Positions 1 to 10,650 are shown, numbered from the stretch's first letter. The stretch is DNA of 64,000 bases from Aquimarina aquimarini (GCF_900299535.1 NZ_OMKE01000056.1:1-64000); one strand, 5' to 3'. Translations and numbers: made by a program. Notes: generated by a model from the letters alone, not told the origin.

Positions 1-264
1 ACCCCTGAATTGATGAAATATTTTTACACCTATCTCAAATCAGGAATGAATAAAGGCAAGGCACTACAGCAAGCTAAGTTGCAATATCTGGCAACTGCCA
101 ACATCAATAGAACAGCTCCTTTTTATTGGGCAGGATTCTATCTGGTAGGAGATACTACACCTATGCATTTTGAGCAGAGGACTGTATGGTATTGGGTACT
201 TGCAGTGCTGGTATTAATCCTAATATCAACATGGTTTTGGTATCGAAAGAAGTATAAAATATAA
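1..264 (+). CDS. CHAT-domain protein, C-terminal fragment (truncated by window edge)
   Basis: The frame is open from base 1 and ends at TAA 262-264, so only about 87 C-terminal residues are visible. The stretch with GKALQQAKLQYL and APFYWAGFYLVGD closely parallels the end of the CHAT protein at 51115-53874 (STALRNAKLKYI, SPFYWGALVLIGD). A membrane segment (about WVLAVLVLILISTWFW) and a basic tail follow, the same architecture as that paralogue. The caspase-like His/Cys dyad would lie upstream of the window. CHAT proteins are caspase-family proteases. The identification is by family resemblance within the window and the catalytic half is unseen. Confidence 0.7.
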   Translation, partial: TPELMKYFYTYLKSGMNKGKALQQAKLQYLATANINRTAPFYWAGFYLVGDTTPMHFEQRTVWYWVLAVLVLILISTWFWYRKKYKI

Positions 265-917
265 AACCACAAAATTATAAATGTAAAATCATAAAGTGAA
301 AAAGAGTTTTTGAATATCGAATACTGTCTTCTCCTGAAATAGCGATTGGGTAAAAAACATGCTCTAATGGACCAAAAAGACGTTCCGTTAGACTCAAGAG
401 GCCCAAAATTGGACATTGAGGTCTCAAAATTAGAGAAGAGCCACCCAATTTTGGACTATAGACACCCATCGTTAGACTATATAGACCCAAAATTGGGACT
501 CCTGAGTCTAAATTTTCATCAAATAGACCCAACGGAAGGTAAAATCGGTCCATCACATTATATAGACCTCCCAAATTTGAGACATGTTGACTCAAAATTG
601 ACACATAAACAGTTGAGAAATGAGAATTGTGAAAAAGGAATATCGAATATTGAAGTTTTCTCAATACTTATTACTCAATTCTCACTACTGATTTATTAAA
701 TGTAAAACCGCAAAATTATAAATGTAAAATGTAAAAGTGAAAAATATCAAGTTCACAAACTATCAACAAACAACCACCACATATTCTACCCTCCCAACGC
801 AGACTGGGAACCAAGGAGTGTTTATTGTATGCTGTTGGATTCCAGTCTACACTGGAATGAAAAAGGAACACCGAATATCGGAGTTTCTCACTACTCAATT
901 CTAACTTCTCACTACTA
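262..917. repeat. Degenerate intergenic repeat field
   Basis: No gene is supported in 265-991. A 41-base segment (262-302) recurs at 703-743 with a few changes (TAAAACCRCAAAATTATAAA core). A segment of about 60 bases recurs at 631-689 and 859-917 (core GGAAYAYCGAATATYG, then TCTCACTACT), with a partial copy at 296-335. Between them, 365-610 is full of short words such as GACCCAAAATTGG, GTTAGACT and ACGTTCCGTTAGAC in both orientations. A small hairpin lies at 840-857 (TTCCAGT-CTAC-ACTGGAA). This looks like decayed mobile or modular intergenic repeat DNA rather than coding sequence. Confidence 0.6.
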
Positions 918-938
918 CATCACACCTGTAAAAAACAA

Positions 939-969
939 AAAGAGGTTGTCTTAAAAAAGCAACCTCTTT
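939..969 (-). terminator. Intrinsic terminator of the AsmA-like gene
   Basis: A 10-bp perfect stem (AAAGAGGTTG / CAACCTCTTT, loop 949-959) is followed on the minus strand by a T-rich run. It lies 23 bases past the stop of the 992-3628 gene. Confidence 0.8.
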
Positions 970-991
970 CTTTGTAACTAATATCTAGTAT

Positions 992-3628
992 TTAATTTTT
1001 TGTTTTGGTAGTGTCTTTTTTCTTTTTCTTTCCAAGAAAACCACCCAAAATGTTCTTAGCTGTATTCTTTAGGGTTTCTTCTGTATTGGTTGAATTGGAT
1101 TTTGTAGAATCGGTTTTCTTTTTAGAACCTCCTAATAAACCTGTCAATGCTTCTTGACCTTTGCCAATAAGTTCGCCTTTTACTTTTTCTTTTTTTCTGT
1201 CAAGGATTTGTTGACTCAGTTGTTTTACCGCCTGACCTGTATTCATATTGATTTTTGGGTTTTTAAAATTACCCGTTAAGCCTATTGGGATACCCACTGT
1301 CATGGCATTGGCTTCTTTATCATTGAGTTGAGATATCAGACTACCAACTTCACTACCCAAATATTTGGCGGGGACATCTAGCTTGATATTGTAATCCATT
1401 TTTTGCTCAAAACTATGACTTCCTCCAGTTGTAATTTTTATTCCTTTTACATCAAACTCAAAAGGCTTTACATTAATTTTTCCATCATCAAAACTTAAAT
1501 TTGTTTTGATATCTTTTAGATTAAGTTGGTCTATTTCTATAAAATTAAGTTGATTATCCAAATTAGATAAAAAAGGAGTTTTGGTAGTAGATACTTGCGC
1601 ATTAAGTATTTCTGCAAGTGCTTTACCTTTTAGGGAGCTCAAAATAGGAATAAGACTCTCATTTAGACTACCGTTTAGGTTTATTTTGGTAGTAAGGCTA
1701 CCTGTAAGTGCTCTTGCAATAGGAGCAAGTCCTTTTATTAACTCTAGGTTGTTGAATGATTTTACGATATCAATCTTACTCAAATCTAGTGCCATATCAA
1801 AAGTTGGTACTTTGGCTTTGGTAGAAACGTTACCATTCAAAGCCATTCCACCATCAAAAATAGTAGAAGTTACATTTTCTAGATAGGCAGTTTCATCTTT
1901 TATTTTTACGGTTCCTTTGGTATTCTGTAGTTCTAGATTATCGTAGTATACTTTTTTGGTAGCAAAGTTTAGTGTAGCATCCAAGAAAGAAGGAATTCTC
2001 ATCGTTTCATCTTCTACAGTGCTTTTAGAACTAGCAACTTCTTCGGTAGTTTCTTGCTCGCTAACCATAAAGTCATCTACAGCAAACACATTAGAATTTA
2101 CATCAAAATTTCCTTTCAAGTCTTGTTTCGCAAAGAGAAAACCCATCAAATTATCGATGGTTCCTTTTGCAGCAAGATCAGACCTACCTGTAGTAGCCTG
2201 TATATTGTCTAATGATATAGTTTGGGGATTAAAACTCACATTGGCAGTTTCAATCTTTATTTCATTAGGCGTATCAGGAGAAGCGTATGTAAATTTTGAT
2301 ATACTGGCCGTTCCTGAGCTTTTTATGTTTTGGTATTGTTCTTTCTCTAAGGACTGCATATCAAAATGCGTTTGTATATCAGCCTTTACAATCCCGTTTA
2401 GTTTTTCCTCTAGTTGCAAAGGATATGCTTGATTCAGATTGGCTAAATTCAATGTTCCTTTTAGCATCATATCCACAATCATATTTTTGGTAAGATTTCG
2501 TAAACTTCCCTTGGCAGCAAAAGAATCTTGGTCTATCTTAAAGGTAAGGTTGCCTATTTTGATATACGTATCATCTACCAGTCCAGTCTCATTCATGATT
2601 TGAGTATCAATATTGATCTGTTGCACCCCTTTTGGCAAATCGGGATATTTGAATGATGCATTGTTTGATGCAATTTTGATATCCATTTTTGGGATATACG
2701 TATCATCAGACTTTCCTTTGATTTTCCCATTAATAGAAAAATCTCCACTCGTTTGTATTCCGTCTAGATTTTTAACATAAGCTTCAGGAATCACCGCAAG
2801 AAAATTTTTGAAATCAGAAGAAGGAGTTTTAAAACTGAGGTCTATATCTGTGAATTTTTCAGACAATTGTACATATCCAGCAAACTCTAGTGGTAATCGA
2901 TTAATTAATGCTTTGTTCTCTTTAAAGGAGTATCGTTGGTTTTTGAGATCTAATTCTAGTAGGGCATCCAGTTGTAGTTTATTCTTGTTTAAATATTTTG
3001 TACTGTCTAAACTAAAAGAGGCTTCTGTATGTGTATGTGTGTCCAAAATGATTTTATCTCCAGATACAGAGCCATCACCACTGTGATTAAGACCTGTCAT
3101 TGCCAGCATGGTTTTGCTAACATCATCTTTGAATAAAATTTTACTATCATTAATTTCGTAATGATCCAGATCAAAAGTAAATGCACTACTTTCTTCTTCT
3201 GGTTCAGGGTCAGAGGTTTCTTCTGATTTTTTAGCAATATCTACATTAGAATTTCCTTTTGCATCAGTTTTGATAGCAATATTGGCTTCGTCTATCTTTA
3301 TTTTTTGAACACTGATAGGTTCAGAAGCTCCTTTGAATAATTCATTGACAGACATATCCAGAGCAATCTTTTTTGAATATGCCAGCGTATCCCCTTCAAA
3401 AGGCGCATAGTTTATGATAGAGAATTCATCGATTACTATAGATGCATGCGGAAAACTCCTTATCAGACTGATATCTAGATTTGCAAAATCTACCTTTGCG
3501 TTTACGTGCTCATTTACCAAATAGCGTACTTTATCCTGAATGGTGTCTTTGAATACAAAAGGAATGGCTATAAGAGCGATAATGAGTAGTAATAAAAGAA
3601 TGCCAAGAACTTTGAGGACTTTTTTCAT
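992..3628 (-). CDS. AsmA-like family membrane-anchored protein
   Basis: The protein has 878 residues. An N-terminal membrane anchor (about residues 4-27) is followed by a long beta-rich region with the AsmA-type opening (DLDISLIRSFPHASI, about 52-66). The AsmA-like C-terminal region carries repeated strands such as LNLNGSLNESLIP and GGSHSFEQKMDYNIKLDVPAKYLG. The tail is Lys/Ser/Thr-rich and low in complexity. AsmA-like proteins form long lipid-transfer grooves anchored at the inner membrane and influence outer-membrane lipid homeostasis; the role here is inferred from the family. The gene stands alone with its own terminator. The start is ATG with the anchor directly behind it, so the N terminus is well placed. 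Confidence 0.8.
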   Translation of the reverse strand: MKKVLKVLGILLLLLIIALIAIPFVFKDTIQDKVRYLVNEHVNAKVDFANLDISLIRSFPHASIVIDEFSIINYAPFEGDTLAYSKKIALDMSVNELFKGASEPISVQKIKIDEANIAIKTDAKGNSNVDIAKKSEETSDPEPEEESSAFTFDLDHYEINDSKILFKDDVSKTMLAMTGLNHSGDGSVSGDKIILDTHTHTEASFSLDSTKYLNKNKLQLDALLELDLKNQRYSFKENKALINRLPLEFAGYVQLSEKFTDIDLSFKTPSSDFKNFLAVIPEAYVKNLDGIQTSGDFSINGKIKGKSDDTYIPKMDIKIASNNASFKYPDLPKGVQQINIDTQIMNETGLVDDTYIKIGNLTFKIDQDSFAAKGSLRNLTKNMIVDMMLKGTLNLANLNQAYPLQLEEKLNGIVKADIQTHFDMQSLEKEQYQNIKSSGTASISKFTYASPDTPNEIKIETANVSFNPQTISLDNIQATTGRSDLAAKGTIDNLMGFLFAKQDLKGNFDVNSNVFAVDDFMVSEQETTEEVASSKSTVEDETMRIPSFLDATLNFATKKVYYDNLELQNTKGTVKIKDETAYLENVTSTIFDGGMALNGNVSTKAKVPTFDMALDLSKIDIVKSFNNLELIKGLAPIARALTGSLTTKINLNGSLNESLIPILSSLKGKALAEILNAQVSTTKTPFLSNLDNQLNFIEIDQLNLKDIKTNLSFDDGKINVKPFEFDVKGIKITTGGSHSFEQKMDYNIKLDVPAKYLGSEVGSLISQLNDKEANAMTVGIPIGLTGNFKNPKINMNTGQAVKQLSQQILDRKKEKVKGELIGKGQEALTGLLGGSKKKTDSTKSNSTNTEETLKNTAKNILGGFLGKKKKKDTTKTKN

Positions 3629-3775
3629 GGGTGTTGAATTATTGTTGTTTGTTGCACAGATCTGTGTAGCTATAAATTTGTGATAAAAAGGTACTTAATT
3701 TTATATAAATCGTGACAAAATAACGATTTACAAAGATACGATGTTACTTTTTTTAAGTTAACTATTTGTTAGATT

Positions 3776-4489
3776 TTAAATTTCGAGCGCTAATTCATCT
3801 CCTTGTTTTAGCCTAAATCGTCTTCTTATTGCATATACGCAGAGATATAAAATAGGGGTGTCTAATGCGGCAACGAGCACTTTAAATAAAAAACCATTCA
3901 GTAATAAAATTCCAAAGCGTTCCCAATCTATTACTCCTGCAAAGCATAATAAAAGAAGTACGGTGAAGGTGTCTATAAATTGAGAAGAAAATGTAGAAAA
4001 ATTATTTCTCAACCATAGGTGTCTTCCTTTGGTAATCCGTTTCCAGAAATGAAAAATCTGGATATCGATATATTGCGCAAAAAGATAAGCCATCATTGAG
4101 GCCAATACAGCTACCACTGTTGCGCCAAATACCTGATTGAATATGGTATCGTTGATAGGAGACCATGCTGTTGCAGGGACTGCTGATGCTATAAATACGA
4201 TAAGTAGAGAAAAGAATGATGCAAAAATACCTGCGGTAACAATCTGATTGGCTTTTTTCTTGCCAAAAATTTCACTAATAATATCGGTGATCAAAAAAGT
4301 AATTGGATAAGGGAGTATTCCTACAGAGATCTCAAAAGTATACATTCCTAAAAAATCCCAATAAAAGAATTTTTGAAAAATAAGATTAGATACTACAAGA
4401 GAGGAGATAAAAAGCGCACCCAAAATCAAATATATTTGATATGCTACTTTCTTGTCTTTTAAGCTGAGTGAGGTTTTATACAAAATCAA
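3776..4489 (-). CDS. Queuosine precursor transporter (YhhQ/QPTR family)
   Basis: This 237-residue protein has about six membrane helices. It carries the family's acidic/polar helix (PYPITFLITDIISEIFGKKKA) near residues 60-82, the ATAWSPIND region and the WLRNNFSTFSSQFIDT segment typical of DUF165/YhhQ proteins. The family imports queuosine precursors (preQ0/preQ1 or queuine) for tRNA wobble-base modification. The length is normal. The first codon of the recognisable protein is TTG (4487-4489); no ATG gives a better N terminus. Confidence 0.85.
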   Translation of the reverse strand: MILYKTSLSLKDKKVAYQIYLILGALFISSLVVSNLIFQKFFYWDFLGMYTFEISVGILPYPITFLITDIISEIFGKKKANQIVTAGIFASFFSLLIVFIASAVPATAWSPINDTIFNQVFGATVVAVLASMMAYLFAQYIDIQIFHFWKRITKGRHLWLRNNFSTFSSQFIDTFTVLLLLCFAGVIDWERFGILLLNGFLFKVLVAALDTPILYLCVYAIRRRFRLKQGDELALEI

Positions 4490-4865
4490 ATGATTATTAA
4501 TAGTCCTTTGTACAAATATAATAAGAAGCTATAATGTAGACTTGTTTAGTGTGTAATAGTTAAAAAGAGATAGACTAATTAGTCATCAAAATTCCCATCA
4601 GAAGGGAGTGTTCTAAAAAGGAGAGTAATGAGTTAATCCCCTTAAGGTGCCAAGGAACAAATGATTACAGGTGCTAAGAAAAGAAACTTAGTTTTGAAAA
4701 ACTTCATTAGATGTTTTTTTGAAAACATAAAATTAAAATTGAAAAGAAGATAATAGGATAAATGAAGGATTTTATTTTTATGATTATCTATTTCTTTAGT
4801 TATTTTTGCGCTACACTATATAAATAGTGGTATTCGTATATTACCAAACTATATAATTCTAATTC
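4490..4865. promoter_or_regulatory. Intergenic region with a -7 box for the folK-dNK gene
   Basis: The only element seen in these 376 bases is TATTTTTG at 4801-4808, an exact match to the flavobacterial TAnnTTTG -7 consensus 58 bases before the start of the next gene. No TTG -33 element is visible at the usual distance. No RNA gene or repeat was recognised in the remainder. Confidence 0.5.
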
Positions 4866-5993
4866 TTGAAAACATTTCACCTATTACATATTTCGCTAGG
4901 AAGCAATATGGGCAATCGCCTAGATTTTATTCAAAATGCTATTGATGAAATATATAAAAGAATAGGGGATGTGGTATCTGTATCGGGAGTGTATCAAACA
5001 CCAGCTTGGGGATTCAGTAGTGAAGATTTCTATAACTCTTGTATAGCTGTTCAAACTTTTCTTTCTACAGAAGAAGTGTTGCCTATCTTATTAGAGATAG
5101 AAGATATTTTGGGAAGAAAGAGAACTGAAGGAAAAGGGTATGAGGCAAGAACAATTGATCTGGATATTATTTTTTCATCAGGAGGTAATATCTCAACAAA
5201 AGAATTGATAGTCCCGCATCCCGCTATGCAGGATAGGAAGTTTGTATTGGAGCCATTGGCAGAAATTGCAGGAGATGTTGTGCATCCTAGATTAAAAAAA
5301 ACAGTAAAAGAGCTGTTAGAGAATACCTCAGATAACTCAAAAGTAAGCAGATTACTTGATGTAGTTATAAATCCTAAGGATCGATATAATTTGTCTCATT
5401 TTCAATACCTCACTATAGAAGGTAATATTGGAGCTGGTAAAACAAGTTTAGCACAACTTATAGCCAAAGAATTTAACGCAAAACTTATTTTGGAGCGTTT
5501 TGCGGATAATCCTTTTTTGCCAAAGTTCTATGAAGATATGGAGCGGTATGCTTTTCCTCTAGAGATGTCTTTTTTGGCAGATCGCTATCAGCGATTACAG
5601 GATGATATTGCGCAATATGATTTGTTTAAGGATTTTGTAGTAAGTGATTATGATGTGTTTAAATCTTTGATTTTTGCAAAAGTGACCTTGCAGGAAGAAG
5701 AATTTGCGTTGTATAAAAAAGTATTTGATCTGATGTATAAAAACCTGACTAAACCAGGGTTGTATGTGTATTTGTATCAAAATACAGAGCGATTATTAGA
5801 AAACATCAAAAAGAGAGGAAGAGAATATGAACAAAAAATTCCACCAGAATATCTAGATAAAATAAATAAAGGCTACTTGCAATTTATAAAATCTCAACCA
5901 GAATTTAATGTAAGGGTAGTAGACGTTTCTGAATTAGACTTTGTAGCTAATCGATCTGATTATATAGCTGTTCTCAAAGAAATTTCTCAATAA
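4866..5993 (+). CDS. folK: Bifunctional HPPK (FolK)-deoxynucleoside kinase fusion
   Basis: Two complete enzymes are joined. Residues 1 to about 165 are 6-hydroxymethyl-7,8-dihydropterin pyrophosphokinase: SLGSNMGNR at 10-18, the metal and substrate motif RTIDLDI at 95-101, and PHPAMQDRKFVLEPL. This enzyme makes the pyrophosphorylated pterin for folate synthesis. Residues from about 178 to 375 are a deoxynucleoside kinase, with P-loop GNIGAGKT at 186-193 and a DRYQRLQDD lid-like region at 239-247, phosphorylating deoxynucleosides in salvage. Both active-site sets look intact. The start codon is TTG; the next ATG (4907) would cut into the FolK motif. This fusion is known in Bacteroidota and links folate and dNTP supply. 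Confidence 0.9.
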   Translation: MKTFHLLHISLGSNMGNRLDFIQNAIDEIYKRIGDVVSVSGVYQTPAWGFSSEDFYNSCIAVQTFLSTEEVLPILLEIEDILGRKRTEGKGYEARTIDLDIIFSSGGNISTKELIVPHPAMQDRKFVLEPLAEIAGDVVHPRLKKTVKELLENTSDNSKVSRLLDVVINPKDRYNLSHFQYLTIEGNIGAGKTSLAQLIAKEFNAKLILERFADNPFLPKFYEDMERYAFPLEMSFLADRYQRLQDDIAQYDLFKDFVVSDYDVFKSLIFAKVTLQEEEFALYKKVFDLMYKNLTKPGLYVYLYQNTERLLENIKKRGREYEQKIPPEYLDKINKGYLQFIKSQPEFNVRVVDVSELDFVANRSDYIAVLKEISQ

Positions 5994-6167
5994 AAAAAGA
6001 TGTCTCTTAATTTTCAATAATAGTGAGTTTGTAATCATTGATTTTTGAATTGATACAACAATATTTAGCTATTTTTTTTGTTTTATCCCGTTAGTTTGTA
6101 GTTGGTTGTGATATTGTGAGTACTATTTTTTTCTTATTTTTAGCCTACCAACTTATATATAGATACC

Positions 6168-7091
6168 ATGACACAAACATCGATTTCTAGACCTAATCTT
6201 ATTATAATATTACGCCTTTCTGCTTTTCTTGTTTTTTTAGGAAGGGCCTACCAACATATTGTGTGGGATGCACCATATAGAGCTTTCTTTTGGGATGAAG
6301 CAATGCTGAAAGGGGTTGTTGAATCCACATTTGGGATAACCTGGCATCATTATGTGACCAGCCTATCCGTTGGCAACGGGATCTCTTTATTTATAAAAAT
6401 GATAGGTGTTTTCTATTTACTATGCGCTATTGCTACATTATGGATAAAACCGAATATGAAAAGATTGGGTAAATTCTTTTTGCTCGGCGGTAGTATTGCA
6501 CTTTTTATATTGGCATTTTTGTACTGTAAGGAAAAGTTTTTTCACGTTGGGCAGTTTTTTGAGTATACTATTCAATTCATGTGTCCTGTATTACTTTATA
6601 TGTTACTATTTAGTACTATATCGTTAAAAAAAATACGATTTATAGCACTTATAGCCATTGCACTTACATTTAGTTGTCATGGTTTGTATGCTATAGGATA
6701 CTATCCAAGGCCAGGAAGTTTTATTGATATGACATTAAATACTTTGTCAATTAATGAACCAAGTGCTCATTTATTGCTGAAAATAGCAGGAGTCCTTGAT
6801 TTTGTAATAGCAATAGCAATTTTTATTCCCAGAATATCATACGTTGCATTGGTGTATGCATTTGTTTGGGGAGGCCTTACTGCAATAGCGCGTTTGACAG
6901 GGCATTTTTATGTTGACTTTTTAGGCGATACTTTTAGCCAGTGGACATGGGAGGTGTTTATACGATTGCCACATGCTTTAATCCCTTTGTTTGTCATGGT
7001 TGTTGATCGCCCTAAGGTTTTCAAAAAAATATTTTCCAGAATGTATAAACCTAAAACGTTATACACTATAGATACTCCAGAACAAGCATAG
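6168..7091 (+). CDS. Polytopic membrane protein of unknown function
   Basis: This 307-residue protein has about eight hydrophobic segments spread along its length and a basic C-terminal tail (RPKVFKKIFSRMYKPK). I see no catalytic motif and no signal peptide. The first segment (LIIILRLSAFLVFLGRAYQHI) resembles DoxX-like membrane proteins, but the resemblance is too weak to name it. It is a single gene between folK-dNK and the convergent methyltransferase. Start ATG 6168. Confidence 0.6.
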   Translation: MTQTSISRPNLIIILRLSAFLVFLGRAYQHIVWDAPYRAFFWDEAMLKGVVESTFGITWHHYVTSLSVGNGISLFIKMIGVFYLLCAIATLWIKPNMKRLGKFFLLGGSIALFILAFLYCKEKFFHVGQFFEYTIQFMCPVLLYMLLFSTISLKKIRFIALIAIALTFSCHGLYAIGYYPRPGSFIDMTLNTLSINEPSAHLLLKIAGVLDFVIAIAIFIPRISYVALVYAFVWGGLTAIARLTGHFYVDFLGDTFSQWTWEVFIRLPHALIPLFVMVVDRPKVFKKIFSRMYKPKTLYTIDTPEQA

Positions 7092-7150
7092 TTTTAACTC
7101 TAAGCCAAAAAAATGAATGAAGTTTACAAAGGATATGTAAACTTGAATTA

Positions 7151-7678
7151 TTAGAGTTTATTATATAAATCCCAAACAACAAGGCCAGCACTTACAGAAA
7201 TATTAAGTGAATGTTTGGTGCCGTATTGAGGGATTTCTAGAACGGTATCGCTTTCTGATACAACTTGTTGTTGTACACCCTTTACTTCGTTGCCAAAAAC
7301 GATAGCATATTTTTGATTAGGTTCAGTAGTAAATTCATTGAGCATAACTGCATTTTCAGCTTGTTCAATAGAAAGAATCTTTACATGCTGAGCTTGTAGG
7401 TTTTGTATCAATGCCAAGGTGTCGCTTTTATGCTCCCAATCTACAGTGTCTGTAGCTCCCAATGCAGTTTTTTGAATGTCTTTATGAGGAGGGGTAGCAG
7501 TAATACCACAGAGATATATTTTTTCTATCAAAAATGCATCTGCAGTCCTGAACACAGATCCAATATTATTAAGACTTCGAATATTGTCAAGAATAATAAT
7601 CAAAGGAGTCTTTTTTGAAGCCTTGAATTCTTCTACCGTTTTGCGATCCAGCTCGCTATTTTTGAGTTTTCTGTTCAT
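7151..7678 (-). CDS. SpoU/TrmH-family RNA 2'-O-methyltransferase
   Basis: The 175-residue protein is a single SPOUT domain, with no N-terminal RNA-binding extension. Motif 1 is visible as LDNIRSLNNIGSVFRTADAF (about residues 30-49), motif 2 as IVFGNEVKGV and motif 3 as LEIPQYGTKHSLNISVSAGLVVWDL. Family members transfer a methyl group from S-adenosylmethionine to a ribose 2'-OH in tRNA or rRNA using a trefoil-knot fold. The exact RNA target cannot be told from sequence alone. Confidence 0.88.
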   Translation of the reverse strand: MNRKLKNSELDRKTVEEFKASKKTPLIIILDNIRSLNNIGSVFRTADAFLIEKIYLCGITATPPHKDIQKTALGATDTVDWEHKSDTLALIQNLQAQHVKILSIEQAENAVMLNEFTTEPNQKYAIVFGNEVKGVQQQVVSESDTVLEIPQYGTKHSLNISVSAGLVVWDLYNKL

Positions 7679-7964
7679 TGAGGTTGACTAGGTTTCTTTT
7701 TGATTCAATGTTTTGATGTTATCAAAAAGAGATATAAAATAGTATTAAATCCGATAAAGGCTCAAATTTTGCTCAAATGTATCATTTTATTGTCAGTTAT
7801 TAATTCTAAGATTACTTGATTTTCTTGCACAGAGTGATAAGAACTTGTAGGGACTAATTATTCTAAAACAAAATTGTGAATAAAATTGAATAACTCCTAT
7901 TACTGATATTTCAAAAAAGATAGTAGAATAGCTACTTTAGCAGGATTCACAAAATTATACTTCA

Positions 7965-10592
7965 TTGGCAGCAAAAGACGGAAAAAAGGTAACTCCATTA
8001 ATGAAACAATACAATAGCATAAAGGCAAAGTATCCTGATGCGCTATTGTTATTTAGAGTAGGTGATTTTTATGAAACGTTTGGAAAAGATGCGATTAAGT
8101 CTGCTGCTATTTTAAATATTGTTCTGACCAAAAGAGGAAATGGTAGTGAGCAAGAAACAGCACTAGCAGGTTTTCCTCATCACTCTCTTAATACATACTT
8201 GCCAAAATTGGTAAAGGCAGGAGAGCGGGTTGCTATCTGTGATCAACTAGAAGACCCTAAGCAAACAAAAACTATTGTAAAACGAGGGGTAACAGAATTA
8301 GTAACTCCTGGAGTTGCCCTTAATGATGAGGTATTACAAAGCAAAACCAATAATTTTTTATGTGCTTTGCATTATGGTAAAAAAGGATTGGGCGTAGCAT
8401 TTCTTGATGTTTCTACAGGTGAATTTCTTACAGCACAAGGTGATGTAGCCCATATGGATAAGTTACTTCAGAATTTTAATCCTAGTGAAGTTTTAATTTC
8501 TAAACCAAAAAAGAAAAATTTTGTAGAAGATTTTGGTACTGATTTCCATACCTTTTTTATAGAAGATTGGGTGTTTAAAACTGATTATGCAGATGAGACT
8601 GTAAACACTCATTTTGGAACCAAAACATTAAAAGGTTTTGGAGTAGATCATTTACAAGAAGGTGTTATTGCGGCGGGAGTAATTCTTCATTATTTAGGAG
8701 AAACCCAACATCATAAATTACAACACATTACTGCAATTCAGCGTATCGCAGAAGATCAATATATTTGGATGGATCGGTTTACAATTCGCAATCTCGAATT
8801 GTATCATGCCAATGCTGCAAAAGCGGTAACGCTACTGGATGTTATTGATAAGACGATTTCTCCTATGGGAGGGCGTACATTAAAACGTTGGTTGGCTTTA
8901 CCATTAAAAAACATTGCTGCAATCCAGCAACGTCATGAGGTAGTACAGTTCTTTTTGGATGATGCCATATTACATCAGAAAATTCAGCATCAGATAAAGC
9001 AGATAGGAGATATCGAGCGACTGATTTCAAAAGTAGCTACAGGTAAAGTAAATCCTAGAGAAGTCATTCAGCTCAAAAATTCTCTCGAAGCTATTGTGCC
9101 TATAAAAGCGCAAGCAACAAATAGTACTAATGAAGCATTGCGAGTAATAGGTGAAACTCTTAATGATTGTGAGTTATTGCGTAACAAAATCAAAGAAACA
9201 CTTAATGAGGAAGCTCCTGTAAATGTATTAAAAGGAAATACAATTGCAGATGGATACCTTGATGAACTTGATGAGTTGCGATCTATTGCTTTTTCAGGAA
9301 AGGATTACCTGGATAAGATGTTGGAACGAGAAACTGAGGCTACTGGGATTACTTCTCTAAAAATAGCTTCGAATAACGTGTTTGGGTATTATATAGAAGT
9401 AAGGAATACGCATAAAGATAAAGTACCTGATACTTGGATACGCAAACAAACATTGGTAAGTGCAGAGCGATATATTACAGAAGAACTCAAAGAGTATGAA
9501 GCCAAGATTCTTGGGGCAGAAGAAAAGATTTTGGCGTTAGAGCAACAACTTTTTGCAGATCTTGTTGTTTGGATGCATGAATATATCAAACCTGTACAGC
9601 TCAATGCCACTTTGGTAGGGCAACTGGATTGTTTATGTTCTTTTGCTCAACTTGCAACAGAAAACCAATACGTGCGACCTCTGATTGATGAGACGTATGA
9701 GTTAAAGATTAAGAATGGCCGTCACCCAGTAATCGAAAAACAATTGCCCCCAGGAGAGCAGTATATAGCCAATGATGTATTGCTGGATCGAGATACCCAG
9801 CAAATAATAATGATTACGGGGCCTAATATGAGTGGTAAATCTGCTATATTAAGACAGACTGCGTTGATCGTATTATTGGCACAAATGGGATGTTTTGTTC
9901 CAGCAGAAGAAGCCAAAATAGGTGTTGTAGATAAAATATTTACCAGAGTAGGAGCAAGTGATAATATTTCTATGGGGGAGTCTACATTTATGGTAGAAAT
10001 GAATGAAACGGCTAATATCTTGAATAATATATCAGACCGTAGTCTTGTGCTACTGGATGAAATAGGACGAGGAACCAGTACCTATGATGGTATTTCTATT
10101 GCTTGGGCGATTAGTGAATTTTTACATGAGCACCCTTCACGTCCTAAAACCTTATTTGCTACCCATTATCACGAATTAAACGAAATGTGTGAGACCTTTG
10201 GTAGGATTAAGAATTATAATGTATCTATCAAAGAGTTAAAAGATACAGTATTGTTTTTGAGAAAATTGATTCCTGGAGGTAGTGAACATAGTTTTGGAAT
10301 TCATGTAGCAAAAATGGCGGGGATGCCTCAGCAAGTATTGCATAGAGCAAATAAGATGCTTAAAAAGCTAGAAAAATCACACAGTAGTGAAGAGCTTACA
10401 GATAAAATCAAAGGATTACAGGAGGAAGACGAATTACAGTTAAGCTTTTTCAATTTAGATGATCCTCTTCTCGAAGAAATTAAAGAAGAAATTCTAGATA
10501 TTGATATTGATACTCTTACTCCAGTAGAAGCATTGATGAAATTAAATGAGATTAAACGTATGTTAACCAGGAAGAAAGCATCTCAGGTGTAA
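7965..10592 (+). CDS. mutS: DNA mismatch repair protein MutS
   Basis: The 875-residue length is normal for MutS. The N-terminal mismatch-recognition domain carries the [14 protein letters not shown] motif (Phe-X-Glu wedge, about residues 30-43). Lever and clamp regions follow, then the ATPase with Walker A GPNMSGKS at about 619-626, the ESTFMVEM signature, Walker [15 protein letters not shown] and the FATHYHEL switch. MutS binds mismatches as a dimer and recruits MutL. The start is TTG at 7965, which gives the characteristic Bacteroidota N terminus ([11 protein letters not shown]); no upstream ATG lies in frame. It stands alone, followed by two tRNA genes. Confidence 0.97.
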   Translation: MAAKDGKKVTPLMKQYNSIKAKYPDALLLFRVGDFYETFGKDAIKSAAILNIVLTKRGNGSEQETALAGFPHHSLNTYLPKLVKAGERVAICDQLEDPKQTKTIVKRGVTELVTPGVALNDEVLQSKTNNFLCALHYGKKGLGVAFLDVSTGEFLTAQGDVAHMDKLLQNFNPSEVLISKPKKKNFVEDFGTDFHTFFIEDWVFKTDYADETVNTHFGTKTLKGFGVDHLQEGVIAAGVILHYLGETQHHKLQHITAIQRIAEDQYIWMDRFTIRNLELYHANAAKAVTLLDVIDKTISPMGGRTLKRWLALPLKNIAAIQQRHEVVQFFLDDAILHQKIQHQIKQIGDIERLISKVATGKVNPREVIQLKNSLEAIVPIKAQATNSTNEALRVIGETLNDCELLRNKIKETLNEEAPVNVLKGNTIADGYLDELDELRSIAFSGKDYLDKMLERETEATGITSLKIASNNVFGYYIEVRNTHKDKVPDTWIRKQTLVSAERYITEELKEYEAKILGAEEKILALEQQLFADLVVWMHEYIKPVQLNATLVGQLDCLCSFAQLATENQYVRPLIDETYELKIKNGRHPVIEKQLPPGEQYIANDVLLDRDTQQIIMITGPNMSGKSAILRQTALIVLLAQMGCFVPAEEAKIGVVDKIFTRVGASDNISMGESTFMVEMNETANILNNISDRSLVLLDEIGRGTSTYDGISIAWAISEFLHEHPSRPKTLFATHYHELNEMCETFGRIKNYNVSIKELKDTVLFLRKLIPGGSEHSFGIHVAKMAGMPQQVLHRANKMLKKLEKSHSSEELTDKIKGLQEEDELQLSFFNLDDPLLEEIKEEILDIDIDTLTPVEALMKLNEIKRMLTRKKASQV

Positions 10593-10621
10593 TTTTTTTT
10601 ATTCTTTTTTCAAAAAAGACT

Positions 10622-10650
10622 TTGGTATTTCTATAATTGTTTTAAATTTG
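10622..10650 (+). promoter_or_regulatory. Promoter of the tRNA-Gly/tRNA-Leu unit
   Basis: TTG (10622-10624), an 18-base spacer and TAAATTTG (10643-10650) form an exact flavobacterial -33/-7 pair 37 bases before tRNA-Gly. Confidence 0.75.

Noticed and set aside
346-699. 117-codon open frame in the left spacer
   Set aside because: It runs through the short repeats (repeated DPKLGLLSL-like words are repeat translations), has no start context and no family resemblance.
262-917. CRISPR array
   Set aside because: Repeats are degenerate, irregularly spaced and in both orientations, with no unique-spacer pattern and no cas genes.
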